Source of the DNA: Georgenia sp. M64
Lineage (GTDB): Bacteria; Actinomycetota; Actinomycetes; Actinomycetales; Actinomycetaceae
NCBI RefSeq assembly: GCF_038049925.1
Contig: NZ_CP145809.1
Location: 2,108,001-2,172,000, forward strand
Length of the DNA: 64,000 nucleotides
Reading direction: 5' to 3'
The notes under the pieces: generated by a model
Seen by the model: only the letters and a program-made list of their open reading frames with translations
Database searches by the model: none
What the model was told of the DNA's origin: nothing
Shown here: positions 31,931-40,803 of the stretch, piece after piece
How positions within the stretch are numbered: position 1 is the first letter of the stretch
Layout of the letters: each line of letters opens with the position of its first letter
Position numbers and translations under genes: made by a program

Positions 31931-32406
31931 GGATCGGCGGAACCACGGCTCGCCAACCGGGTCCGTCATTCGTGGCCGCGGCCTTCGGGGCGGAACGACG
32001 CCTCACCCTCGCGATGACGGCTCCACATGGGCAGCTTCTCGGCATGAGCGATCACGGGGTAGCGAGGTCGAGTGCGTCGGGCGGTATGGCTCGGTCGGTT
32101 GGCCCTGGCGGTGAGATCGGGAGCGCCAGCGCCCAGCCTTTTTGGCGCCGGCACCCAGTGCGAGCTTCATGCACCTGCCGCAGAGGGCGACTCGATCGGC
32201 GAGCCGCTCGCGGGCGTGGTCGTTCTCGGACCGGCATCAGCGGACGGCGTCCGCCTGGTCTGCGGCCTGGGACTCAGCGGAGACGAACCAGGGGGGTCGG
32301 GTCGTCCCGCCACTCCCCTGCAGACGCCGGTCCGCAAGAGCTTCGGACCGGCGCGGCAACCCACCCATCTCGACGGGCCCAACAACAACGCTGACCTGCG
32401 CAAGCG
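31931..32406. other. no gene seen
   Basis: The stretch between the membrane-protein remnant and tRNA-Met has only short overlapping frames without ribosome sites or recognisable motifs. It is probably decayed island DNA. Confidence 0.5.
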
Positions 32407-32480
32407 TGCCCCCGGCAGGACTTGAACCCGCGACCGACGAATTATGAGTTCGCTGCTCTGACCAGCTGAGCTACAGGGGC
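32407..32480 (-). tRNA. tRNA-Met (CAT anticodon)
   Basis: The minus strand folds as a tRNA: acceptor GCCCCTG with CGGGGGC (one T-G pair), D arm TAGCTCAGCTGGTCAGAGC, anticodon loop CTCATAA with anticodon CAT, and T arm with GGTTCAAGTCC. CCA is not encoded. CAT could also belong to the lysidine-modified tRNA-Ile2; the sequence alone does not settle it. It is a likely integration target (see 29671). Confidence 0.88.
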
Positions 32481-32540
32481 GTGCGGCGCTCGGAGCGCTC
32501 ACGACGGCGTCCAGCGTACCGGCCGCGTTACCGTGGTCGG

Positions 32541-33050
32541 GTGATCCTGCGCCGCGACCGCCGCCTGCCCGAGCCCCTCACCGCCCACCTCGCCCCGCGC
32601 GACGCGCCCCTCGCGTCGGCGGAGCTGGCGGACGGGACGTGGGCCGTCGTCGCCCGGGCGGCCCTCGTCGTGGTCGGGCCCGGCGGCGTCGTCGTCCGCT
32701 CGCCGTGGCACGAGGTCGAGCGCGGCACGTGGGACGGCGACGAGTCGGTCCTCACCGTCACGTGGGTCGACGGCGTCCGCGCCCCGCTCGAGCTGAAGGT
32801 GCAGGACGCACCGAGCGCCGAGCGCTTCACCCGCGCCCTGCGCGAGCGGGTCCAGTCCTCCCTCGTCCACAGCGAGAGCGCCGAGCTGCCCGGCGGGGCC
32901 ATCGTCATGGTTCACATCCGCCGCGACGAGGACGGGGCACTCTTCTCCCAGGTGACCGCCCGCGGCCGCCTGCGAGACGACGCCGAGGAGCGCCGTCTCG
33001 TCGACGAGATGGAACGTCACGCGCGCGCCGCTGTGGGCCTCGCCACATGA
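32541..33050 (+). CDS. conserved hypothetical protein between two tRNA genes
   Basis: 169-aa soluble protein from the GTG at 32541: VILRRDRRLPEPLTAHLAPR, then LADGTWAVVARAALVVVG, VVVRSPWHEVERGTWDGD and a helical charged C-terminus (EERRLVDEMERHARAA). The middle looks like a small beta-rich domain. No catalytic motif is visible and I do not recognise a named family. Start codon is inferred from the GC-rich codon use, because the ribosome site is weak. It is divergent from tRNA-Met and co-directional with tRNA-Asn. Confidence 0.68.
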   Translation: MILRRDRRLPEPLTAHLAPRDAPLASAELADGTWAVVARAALVVVGPGGVVVRSPWHEVERGTWDGDESVLTVTWVDGVRAPLELKVQDAPSAERFTRALRERVQSSLVHSESAELPGGAIVMVHIRRDEDGALFSQVTARGRLRDDAEERRLVDEMERHARAAVGLAT

Positions 33051-33114
33051 CCACCTCGGGGCGCGTCCCGTGGCCGGAGCGGCCCTGATTCTTTGCTAGA
33101 GTCCTATCTCGCGA

Positions 33115-33187
<73 letters not shown>

Positions 33188-33472
33188 CCACATCACCGAC
33201 TGCCTCACCTGCTAGAACAAGGTCCAAACCCGTCGTCGCACCCGGCGCGTGCCACATACGTGCCAGAACCGCGCCAGTTCCTGGCAGCCGAACGGGCGAG
33301 CCAGGGCGCAGCAAACCTCGACGGAGCTATCAGCCCGGCAACTCTCACGCCACCGGCGCCAAGGCTCGAGACCCCCGCCCACTCAGCACTGCACCTCACA
33401 TGCTGAGAATCTCGAGGCTCCACCCAACGGCACGGCACTCGCTGGGTGCCCCCATGGGTGCGGACGACGCCG

Positions 33473-33844
33473 ATGGCTGAGGACGACGATGAGCGACGGG
33501 GCCGCCTCACCGACCAGCAGCTCGACGAACTGGTCACTGCCTACGTCGACGACGTCCGTGCTGGGGTCATCCACCCGCAGGACTGGAACGCGCGGGACAC
33601 CCGGTGGGAGGTTAAGCACTACCTCGCCGAAGGCCCCGAACCGCTGCGCTTGCTGGACGCGATCCTCGACCGGGACACCGGGGACGGGGTAATCACCGAG
33701 GATGTCGGCCTCGGGTTGCTCGTCGGCTACCTCGACGACCGTCGTGGACTGTGGGCGCAGCTCAACGAGCGCTGCCGGAAAGATCTGCGGTGGGCCGCTC
33801 GACGTCCCAATTCGAACGGGCCGTCGAGCGTCCTCTCCCCGTAA
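33473..33844 (+). CDS. hypothetical acidic protein, 123 aa
   Basis: Starts MAEDDDERRGRLTDQQLDEL and continues DTRWEVKHYLAEGPEPLRLL and VGLGLLVGYLDDRRGLWAQL; helical, acidic and soluble. The spacing resembles small DUF6869-like or immunity-type proteins, but I cannot assign it. The last 15 residues (after KDLRWAARR) may be junction sequence, because the relaxase fragment begins immediately beyond. The 282-bp gap between tRNA-Asn and this gene contains no recognised feature. Confidence 0.5.
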   Translation: MAEDDDERRGRLTDQQLDELVTAYVDDVRAGVIHPQDWNARDTRWEVKHYLAEGPEPLRLLDAILDRDTGDGVITEDVGLGLLVGYLDDRRGLWAQLNERCRKDLRWAARRPNSNGPSSVLSP

Positions 33845-33886
33845 TGACGTGTCAAAGAATGCGCGCACGAGCGTCCAGGACCTGTC

Positions 33887-34523
33887 CTAGATGCTGCGCC
33901 CGTGAGTACGCCCCCTAGCCGCGTCAGTCTTGCGGGTCTGGGCAATGACCGGCACGGTGCAGTGCGTCGGTGGCTCGGTGGCGGTCGCGTTCCTGGGTGA
34001 GTCTGGGGGGAGGCGCGCCGAGTGGTGCGGGCCGGTGATGCCGTATCGGTCGCGGTAGGCGGCGATGACGGCGAGTTGAGAGAGCCACCGTGCGCGATCG
34101 CCGGCACCGAGCGGTCGCTCACCAATACGAGACAGCCACGGCGCCTGTTCGCGGACGGCGGTCTCGGCGAGGGTGTGGGCGCGAGTCTCGATGATCTGGC
34201 GGCGTTCGGCGAGGCCGCGAGCAGCGTCGGCGGGCAGGCCCCCGGCTGCGGCAGGGAGGAGTCCGGCGATGAGGTCCGGGGTCGTGCCGGGAGCGGGCCG
34301 TGACGTGGCTCGGGCGAGGCGGGCGGTGAGGACGGCGGCGATGTCGTGAGCGTCGAGCAGTGTGCGCTGTGCGACCAGGCGCGGCAGGAGGGTGTCGAGG
34401 TCGTGGTGGTTGGCCTCGGCGCGGCGCAGCTCAGCGGTGAGGACGGCGAAGGCCTCAGACTCGTTGACCTGAGCAGGTTCTGCCAGCGCGAGCCCCGCGC
34501 GGGTGAGGGTGTCGGTGACGAGA
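33887..34523 (-). pseudogene. C-terminal fragment of a MobF relaxase
   Basis: The last about 210 residues of a TraA/TrwC-type relaxase, closely similar to the end of the intact gene at 58812-62345: for example ESEAFAVLTAELRRAEA, RTLLDAHDIAAVLTARLARA and ETRAHTLAETA occur in both with few changes. Similarity stops abruptly near 34523, equivalent to 59451 in the intact copy, at a CCCGGGCCCGGG palindrome. The relaxase, nuclease and helicase domains are absent, so it is non-functional. Confidence 0.85.
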
Positions 34524-34558
34524 CACCCGGGCCCGGGCTGGCGGACACAACCTCTCAC

Positions 34559-34913
34559 GCATCAGGGGCCAAAGTCCTATCGTTGAACTCTTCGACCCGT
34601 CCTGACATGGAAGTTCACTGTGAGCCGCGGGAAACTCCCCGGGCAACCGTGGGAAATCGGGAGCGGTGCGCTCCCCCGCTGGCGAGGAGGTGGCGGGACC
34701 GTGACGGGCAACGTCGTGATCTCGGGGCAGCACACCCACCATCGATCACTCTACCGGGCCCCTCGCCGCAGACCCGGCACTCCCACCCTCGCTGGCTCGT
34801 GTCAGCGATGCGTCCGCCCAGCCTCCGCGCCGTCCCCCATCGACTCGCGGGCAGCTTTCGACTGGAGAAACTGACACCCGATAGCGTCTCCTCGAGGACG
34901 AGAGGAGACCACC
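34559..34913. other. no gene seen
   Basis: Gap between the relaxase fragment and the YnfA-like gene. No continuous frame with a ribosome site; only the GAGGAGACC ribosome site of the next gene at its end. Confidence 0.5.
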
Positions 34914-35246
34914 TTGCCGCTACGCTCCGTTCTGCTCTTCGTCATCGCCGCGCTGTTCGAGATCGGCGGCGCCTGGCTCGTCTGGCAGGGAGTACGAGAG
35001 CACAAGGGATGGGTCTGGATCGGCGCTGGAGCCATCGCCCTCGGGCTCTACGGGCTCGTCGCCACCCTCCAGCCCGACGCCAACTTCGGCCGCATCCTGG
35101 CCGCCTACGGCGGAGTGTTCGTCGCCGGCTCACTCGCGTGGAGCACGCTCATCGACGGCTTCCGCCCGGACCGCTGGGACCTCACCGGCGCGGTCCTCTG
35201 TCTCGTAGGGGTCGCCGTCATCATGTACGCCCCGCGCACTGGCTGA
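34914..35246 (+). CDS. YnfA (UPF0060) family membrane protein
   Basis: 110-aa inner-membrane protein with four helices: [60 protein letters not shown] and [14 protein letters not shown]. Length and [11 protein letters not shown] / RILAAYGG match UPF0060, a family related in fold to small multidrug resistance exporters and often found in metal or arsenic islands. The TTG at 34914 follows GAGGAGACC. An IS21 element inserted 15 bp after its stop. Confidence 0.9.
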   Translation: MPLRSVLLFVIAALFEIGGAWLVWQGVREHKGWVWIGAGAIALGLYGLVATLQPDANFGRILAAYGGVFVAGSLAWSTLIDGFRPDRWDLTGAVLCLVGVAVIMYAPRTG

Positions 35247-35452
35247 TCCCATCATCCGCAGTGTTGGCGGCCACGGGAGACTGCCCGGAGGCGGCCAGAT
35301 AGCTGCCCGGTGGCGGTCGTGAGAGTTGCCCGCTGACGGTCATGGGATCTGCCCGACACGACATTCCTGCCCTGCCGCGCTGACGCGGTTCGGGGCCCCT
35401 CCTCGGGTGCGATGGCGGTGCTGAAGCGCCCATCGCCCCGAGGAGGGACAAC

Positions 35453-36985
35453 GTGAAGTCTGCCGAGGAGATCATGGAAATTCTCGAAGCGTTTGATCTG
35501 ACTGGTTCGTACAGGGACGCCGGCGAGCTCGCCGGGGTCTCCCATCACACCGTCGCCCGATACGTCGCCGCTCGTGACGCGGGACGGTTGAGCGAGAGGC
35601 CGGCGGCCCGTCCGCAGCTGATCGATGAGTTCTTGCCCAAGGTCGAGGAGTGGGTGGACAAGAGCAACGGCAAGATCCGCGCCGACATCGCCCATGACAA
35701 GCTGGTTGCCCTGGGATTCACCGGGTCGGAGCGGACAACCCGCCGGGCGGTCGCGGCGGTGAAGAAGGCTTACCGGCAGGGCAGGGCCCGGGTGCATCGG
35801 CCCTGGGTCACCGAGCCGGGGCTGTGGTTGCAGTACGACTTCGGTGACGGCCCGGTCATCGACGGCGCGCGGACGGTGTTGTTCTGCGCGTGGCTGGCGT
35901 GGTCGAGGTTCCGGGTCGTGCTGGCGATCAGGGACAAGACGATGCCGAGCGTGTTCGCCGCCCTGGACCAGGTCTTCCGGGTTCTGGGTGGGGTGCCGAC
36001 GTATGTGCTGACCGACAACGAGAAGACCGTCACCGTCGAGCACATCGCCGGGATGGCGGTGCGGAACCCGCAGATGGTGGCCTTCGCCCGGCACTACGGG
36101 GTCAGCGTGCTCACGTGCGAGCCGGCCGACCCGGCAAGCAAGGGCGGGACGGAGGCCACGGTCAAGGTCGCCAAGGCCGACCTGGTCCCGAAGGAGACGA
36201 ACCTGCTGCCCGGTTACGCCTCGTTCGCCGAGCTCGAGGCGGCCTGTCAGGCGTTCACCGATCTGGTCAATCACCGGGTCCACCGGGTCACCCGGCGGGT
36301 CCCGGCGGAGATGCTGGCCGAGGAACGCGCCCGCCTGCATGCCCTGCCGGCGGCCCCGCACACGGTCGCGTTCGGGCTGACACGGCAGGTGCCGGCGAAC
36401 TCCCCGATGGTGACCTTCGAGGCCGGGCAGTACTCCGTGCCGCATCACCTCCTCGGGGAGAGGGTGTGGGTCCGCACCTACGGCGCCGGGCCTGGGGAGC
36501 AGGTCGTCATCGTCCACGCCGGCGAGTCCGGCCCGGTCGAGGTCGCCCGCCACGCCCGCGCCACACCGGGCTCCCCGAGCATCGACGACGCGCACTTCCC
36601 GCCCGCCCCGGCCGGTGCCCTGGAGCGCCGGCCGCGTCCGAAGAGCGCCGCGGAGATCGAGTTCCTCGCCCTGGGTGACGGGGCCCGGCTCTGGCTGAGC
36701 GAGGCCGCCGCGGCCGGCACGACGAAGATGCGGGTCAAGATGGCCGAGGCCGTCGCCCTGGCCAAGCTCTTCGATCCCGGTGAGGTCGACTGGGCCCTGG
36801 GCCACGCCGCCGTCCACGCCCGCTTCGCCGAGGCCGACCTGCCCTCGATCCTGAACCACGCGGGCACGAGCGACGGTGAGGTCCACCGCGCCGGGGAGGA
36901 CCGCTCCTTGACCCAGGGCACCGCCGGCTGGGCCGCCCTGGGCCAGCAACCGCCCGCCAGCCCCGGCGTCGAGGAGGTGGCCTGA
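35453..36985 (+). CDS. istA: IS21 transposase IstA
   Basis: 510-aa DDE transposase. N-terminal HTH (GSYRDAGELAGVSHHTVARY), then the catalytic core with RVHRPWVTEPGLWLQYDFGD containing the first Asp, YVLTDNEKTVTVEHIAG containing the second and KGGTEATVKVAKADL containing the Glu. The GTG at 35453 has GAGGAGGG upstream. Its TGA overlaps the istB ATG by one base. Confidence 0.95.
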   Translation: MKSAEEIMEILEAFDLTGSYRDAGELAGVSHHTVARYVAARDAGRLSERPAARPQLIDEFLPKVEEWVDKSNGKIRADIAHDKLVALGFTGSERTTRRAVAAVKKAYRQGRARVHRPWVTEPGLWLQYDFGDGPVIDGARTVLFCAWLAWSRFRVVLAIRDKTMPSVFAALDQVFRVLGGVPTYVLTDNEKTVTVEHIAGMAVRNPQMVAFARHYGVSVLTCEPADPASKGGTEATVKVAKADLVPKETNLLPGYASFAELEAACQAFTDLVNHRVHRVTRRVPAEMLAEERARLHALPAAPHTVAFGLTRQVPANSPMVTFEAGQYSVPHHLLGERVWVRTYGAGPGEQVVIVHAGESGPVEVARHARATPGSPSIDDAHFPPAPAGALERRPRPKSAAEIEFLALGDGARLWLSEAAAAGTTKMRVKMAEAVALAKLFDPGEVDWALGHAAVHARFAEADLPSILNHAGTSDGEVHRAGEDRSLTQGTAGWAALGQQPPASPGVEEVA

Positions 36986-37794
36986 TGACCACCACGACCA
37001 CACGCACGAGCGTGCCGGCCCTGGGAGTGCCGTCCGCGCCGCCGCTACCCGGCGACCTCGAGGCCCTGCTCCGCCGGCTGCGCCTGCCCCACATCCGCCA
37101 CCAGGCACCCGAGGTCATCGCCACCGCCAAGGCCCAACGCTGGGAACCCGTCGAGGTTCTACGGGCCCTGTTCGCCGAGGAGGCCGCCGGCCGGGACCGG
37201 GCCTCCCTGGCCACCCGCCGGACCGCGGCCGGGTTCCCCACCGGCAAGACGTTCGACGCCTGGGACGAGGCCGCGTCCTCGATCCCGGTCCCGACCCAGC
37301 ACGCGCTACGGACCCTGGAGTGGGTCCACCGCAAGGAGAACCTCGTCGTCTGCGGGCCGTCGGGGACCGGGAAGACGTTCCTGCTCGAGGCCCTGGGGCA
37401 CCAAGCCGTCGAGCAAGGCCTGCGGGTCTCGTGGTTCACCCTCGAAGACCTCGGCGCCCTCCTGCGCAGGCACCGCGCCGACGACACCGTCACCAAGGCC
37501 ATCGCGAAGGTGCTGCGCGCCGACCTCGTGGTCGTCGACGACATCGGCCTCCTCCCGGTCGCCACCGACGCCGCCGAGGGCCTCTACCGCCTCGTCGACG
37601 CCGCCTACGAGAAACGAGCCGTCGCGATCAGCTCCAACCTCCACCCCGCCGGGTTCGACGAGCTCATGCCCAAGACCATCGCCACCGCGACCGTCGACCG
37701 GCTCCTCCACCACGCCCACGTCTGCCAGACCAGCGGCGAGTCCGTCCGCCTGTCCCAGGCCCTCTCCGGTCGAGGAGTGACGCCCTTGGCCTGA
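36985..37794 (+). CDS. istB: IS21 helper ATPase IstB
   Basis: 269-aa AAA+ ATPase that selects target DNA and activates IstA. Walker A is CGPSGTGKTFLLEALG (about residue 120), Walker B DLVVVDDIGLLP (about 178), followed by the sensor region AVAISSNLHPAGFDEL. Translationally coupled to istA. The usual length is about 260, so it is complete. Confidence 0.95.
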   Translation: MTTTTTRTSVPALGVPSAPPLPGDLEALLRRLRLPHIRHQAPEVIATAKAQRWEPVEVLRALFAEEAAGRDRASLATRRTAAGFPTGKTFDAWDEAASSIPVPTQHALRTLEWVHRKENLVVCGPSGTGKTFLLEALGHQAVEQGLRVSWFTLEDLGALLRRHRADDTVTKAIAKVLRADLVVVDDIGLLPVATDAAEGLYRLVDAAYEKRAVAISSNLHPAGFDELMPKTIATATVDRLLHHAHVCQTSGESVRLSQALSGRGVTPLA

Positions 37795-38071
37795 CCACCC
37801 GGGCCGGTGATGGCCAGCCCCTGGGCAGATCCCATGGCCATCACCGGGCAGTTCCCGTGACCGTCACCGGGCAGGTCTCACGACCGCCCCTGGGCAGTTC
37901 CCACTGTCCCTTGACACGCAGTTTCCTGACTCTCATCTGGGCGTTGCGGACGGCAGCCCGTCGCGCTTGCCCGCGGGATGCGGCCGGTGACGGCGCTTCG
38001 AGCAGCGCCGGGGACGAGTGCTCCATTCCGATGGAATGCCGTGCTGACCAGGTGCTGCAAGGATCGGCCGG

Positions 38072-38830
38072 ATGGAGGGATACCTGCTTGTCCTGGCGTT
38101 GGCGGCACTGCCCGCGGCGGGGAACTTCCTCGGCGGCCTGGCATCGGAGGCGCTCCGTGTCTCGGGCAACGGACTGGGTGTCGCACTACACGCCGCTGCT
38201 GGGGTGGTCCTCGCCGTCGTCGGTCTCGAGCTGATGCCGGAGGCGCTGGCGTCGTCCACACCGTGGGTGCCGATCGTCGCGTTCGTCGGCGGCGGCGGGT
38301 TTTTCCTCGCTCTGGACAAGGTGATCGGCTATGTCCAGGCCAGGTTCGCCCCCGACGGACAGTCGGGTCCGTGGGCGATCTTCTCCGGGGTATCGCTCGA
38401 CCTGTTCAGCGACGGCGTGATGATCGGTACTGGCACCGTCGTCAACCCCGCGCTGGGCCTGTTGCTTGCCGCAGGCCAGGTGCCGGCCGATATCCCCGAG
38501 GGCTTCGCAGCGGTGGCGACCCTGCGCCGAGCGGGGGTCTCGCGCAGTCGGCGCCTTGCACTGGCGGCCGCCTTCGCCATCCCGATCCTGATCGGCGCCA
38601 CCCTGGGGTACTTCGCCCTGCGTTCCGCGCCGGAGCTGGTCACCCTTTCCGTACTCGCACTCACGGGCGGCGCCCTGACCGCCGTGGTGATCGAAGAGAT
38701 GGTCCCCGAGGCTCACACCGCGAGCAGGGAGAACGGCGAGGAAGACACTGAGGAGCCCCGGCTCAACGCCCTAGCCCTCGTCGCCGGCTTCGCGCTCTTC
38801 GCCGCCATCTCGGCCTACCTGGGCGAATAG
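38072..38830 (+). CDS. ZIP-family metal transporter
   Basis: 252-aa membrane protein with eight hydrophobic segments. The metal-binding helices read SGVSLDLFSDGVMIGTG and PADIPEGFAAVATLRRAG, followed by VIEEMVPEAHTAS; in canonical ZIPs HN..DG and HE..PEG hold the metal. Here the first His positions are replaced (DLFSDG and ADIPEG), so specificity may differ. It stands upstream of the cad genes on the opposite strand. The start at 38072 (MEGYLLVLALAALPAAGN) gives the expected N-terminus. Confidence 0.8.
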   Translation: MEGYLLVLALAALPAAGNFLGGLASEALRVSGNGLGVALHAAAGVVLAVVGLELMPEALASSTPWVPIVAFVGGGGFFLALDKVIGYVQARFAPDGQSGPWAIFSGVSLDLFSDGVMIGTGTVVNPALGLLLAAGQVPADIPEGFAAVATLRRAGVSRSRRLALAAAFAIPILIGATLGYFALRSAPELVTLSVLALTGGALTAVVIEEMVPEAHTASRENGEEDTEEPRLNALALVAGFALFAAISAYLGE

Positions 38831-39352
38831 CGGGGCCCGAAGAGACCGCTTGGTGCACCCACGTCATGATCCCGGCAACCCGTGTGTGCGCTGACCCGCA
38901 CGTCGGGTAGGTCGTGATGCCCTTGTCAGGCAATGCCGACCGAGCCTTACGCCGAACTGTCTCGGCGAAGTCGTCCGGACGCTGGCGCCGGGTTAGCAGG
39001 ACGGTGATGGACCGATTGCGGGGATCGTTGCGAAATCCGGCCACCGGAGGGGCCCGGTTCCAACACCCCTGATCGGTGTCACCGACTGCGCCGTCGTCCT
39101 CGATATCTCCGGACCGCAAGCCCGTCGTTGGTGATCCGAGCGGCCGGCGTTGGCGTGCGCGCTCGTGGTCGGTGACCTGACCGGCCGGCGGGGTTGCCCG
39201 GATTGCATGGCCGAGACGGATCTCGACGCGGATGGAGTTGCCATCACCCCGGCGGTCACGGCGACGACGCCCTCGGTAATGTCCCAACCACGATGAACCA
39301 CGCCAGGGTCAGCCCCCGCCTCACCGCCGCGCGCTCACCGTGGCCGGTCACG
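38831..39352. other. no intact gene seen
   Basis: Gap of about 520 bp between the ZIP gene and lspA, which converge. On the minus strand near 39300 a frame reads WDITEGVVAVTAGVMA, faintly like the start of a cation diffusion facilitator, but it breaks at once. It may be gene debris. Confidence 0.4.
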
Positions 39353-39847
39353 CTAGTCCTCGGCCCTGTCGCTGCCGGTGAGGCTGACCAGGACCAGCGC
39401 CGCAGCGCCGGCGGTGATGAAGACGTCGGCCAGGTTGAAGGTGGGGAACCAGCCGCTGTGCAGGTAGTCGGTCACCACCCCGTCACCGGCCCGGTCGAGC
39501 AGGTTGGCCACCGCGCCTGCCAGGATCGCCGCCAGCGCTAGCCGCACGGGCACCGTCGCGGTGCGGGTAGCCCGCCAGGCGAAGGCCGCCAGCGCGACAA
39601 CGATCAACCCGGTAATGCCGAGCACGACACCGGCGGGCAGGTCGGCGCCGAGACTGAACGCCACCCCGGAGTTGAAACCCAGGCGGAGCTCGACGGGCCC
39701 CAGGTCCACCGCCTGGCCGTCGGCCAGGGCCGCGCCCGCCCATTGCTTCAGGCTGAGGTCCGCCGCGGCCAGCAGCGTCACGATGGCAACCAAGGCGGCC
39801 CGCGCCCGGGTCACCCCGATCGCCTTCGTGGATTCCTGTGTGGTCAC
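39353..39847 (-). CDS. lspA: signal peptidase II
   Basis: Prolipoprotein signal peptidase, 164 aa, with four helices. Catalytic Asp residues are in AGAVANLLDRAGDGVVTDYL and TFNLADVFI. ADLSLKQWA near residue 28 is the conserved N-terminal motif. The GTG at 39847 overlaps the stop of a 54-residue gene upstream. lspA genes commonly travel with cadmium/lead operons (as in pbr and cad clusters). The island also encodes a lipoprotein (TlpA at 52777). Confidence 0.93.
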   Translation of the reverse strand: MTTQESTKAIGVTRARAALVAIVTLLAAADLSLKQWAGAALADGQAVDLGPVELRLGFNSGVAFSLGADLPAGVVLGITGLIVVALAAFAWRATRTATVPVRLALAAILAGAVANLLDRAGDGVVTDYLHSGWFPTFNLADVFITAGAAALVLVSLTGSDRAED

Positions 39848-40008
39848 GAGAACACTCCCTCATCCTTGGTGATCTCATGAACCTCGACCGCCCGGGCAGG
39901 CGACGAGAAGACCACGGTGTCATCGCCGACGACCTCGGCAAGCTGGGTGATCGTGGAGGCGGTTGCCAGCCGTCTGCGGTCGGTGAGGTGCGGGTGCGAG
40001 TGGATCAC
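39844..40008 (-). CDS. 54-residue protein between cadD and lspA
   Basis: The GTG at 40008 has GAAGGAG six bases upstream. The product begins MIHSHPHLTDRRRLATAST, continues ITQLAEVVGDDTVVFSS and ends TKDEGVFS; soluble, with a His-rich N-terminus that could bind metal. The TGA overlaps the lspA GTG (GTGA), and only 37 bp separate it from cadD, so it is probably translated as part of the cad operon. I do not recognise the family. Confidence 0.6.
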   Translation of the reverse strand: MIHSHPHLTDRRRLATASTITQLAEVVGDDTVVFSSPARAVEVHEITKDEGVFS

Positions 40009-40045
40009 GGATGCTCCTTCGAAAGCTCGCCGAGGTCGCCCTGGC

Positions 40046-40645
40046 CTACAGGCCGAAGGCGCCGCCCTCGACGAGGATGACCACGCCCAGGCCGATCAGG
40101 ACGAGCGGGAACAGCACGTGCTCCCAGCGCTCCAGAATTTCCGCGATGGGCCTGCGGGTGGCGACGAACTTCGCCAGCAGCACCAGCACGGCCACGAGGG
40201 CCAGGAACACGATGGAGTAGGCCACGATCGCGCCGGTGCCCACGGTGACGAAGACCGGGACGTAGACGCCGATGTTGTCCCCGCCGTTGGCGAAGGTGAC
40301 GCCGGCGACGGTCCACACGCTGATCGCCTTGCCGGCGACCTTCTCATCGTCGTCGTCATCGACCCCGCGCCAGGCGTTCCAGGCCGCAAGCAGTCCGAGC
40401 GCCAGCGGGATGAGTCCGAAGTAGGCGATCGCCTCCTGCGGCAGGAAGGTGGCCGCGCCCAGGGCGACCAGGACCGACGCGACGAGGATGGCACCGAAGC
40501 CGAGGTACTGACCGGCGATGATCTTGCCCGTGGTGCCACGCATGCCGGCGCCGCGGGCGAAGAACAACGACAGCACGATGATGTCGTCGATGTTGGTAAC
40601 CAGGAACAGGCCGATCGCCTGCAGGATCGGGGCGAGCAGGTCCAT
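40046..40645 (-). CDS. cadD: CadD-family cadmium resistance transporter
   Basis: 199-aa membrane protein: MDLLAPILQAIGLFLVTNID, DDIIVLSLFFARG, GQYLGFGAILVASVLVALG, and GVTFANGGDNIGVYVPVFV are typical of CadD (LysE-like superfamily), a cadmium efflux protein first known from staphylococcal plasmids. The ATG at 40645 fits the family start. It lies after cadA, separated by a terminator hairpin, and before the 54-residue gene and lspA. Confidence 0.9.
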   Translation of the reverse strand: MDLLAPILQAIGLFLVTNIDDIIVLSLFFARGAGMRGTTGKIIAGQYLGFGAILVASVLVALGAATFLPQEAIAYFGLIPLALGLLAAWNAWRGVDDDDDEKVAGKAISVWTVAGVTFANGGDNIGVYVPVFVTVGTGAIVAYSIVFLALVAVLVLLAKFVATRRPIAEILERWEHVLFPLVLIGLGVVILVEGGAFGL

Positions 40646-40711
40646 GACTGCCTTTCGGTGAAGCGCCGGCGCTGGTGCCGGCACGGGTGTGCGAGGACCG
40701 GGGCACGGAAG

Positions 40712-40739
40712 AGGGCCGTGGTCGTGCGACCACGGCCCT
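40712..40739. terminator. hairpin between cadA and cadD
   Basis: AGGGCCGTGGTC pairs perfectly with GACCACGGCCCT around a GTGC loop. It lies 64 bp after the cadA stop and 67 bp before the cadD start on the minus strand, so cadD-lspA may be transcribed by read-through or from a separate promoter. Confidence 0.7.
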
Positions 40740-40803
40740 ACCCGGCGGGGATTCCTTGGGGACTCTTGGGGCCGGCGGGTGTGCCCGTCGGCCCCCGTGC
40801 TCA

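Larger units (their letters stand above)
35262..37916 (+). mobile_element. complete IS21-family insertion sequence
   Basis: The element runs from TGTTGGCGGCC to TGTCCCTTGACA and is flanked by a direct CGCAG (35257-35261 and 37917-37921), a 5-bp target duplication. Both ends hold several inverted copies of GGGAxCTGCCC, the multiple terminal repeats typical of IS21. It carries istA and istB. Intact ends and duplication indicate a fairly recent insertion into the island. Confidence 0.9.

Noticed and set aside
39190-39301. N-terminus of a cation diffusion facilitator gene
   Set aside because: WDITEGVVAVTAGVMA is suggestive but the frame breaks at once and no other CDF motif follows.
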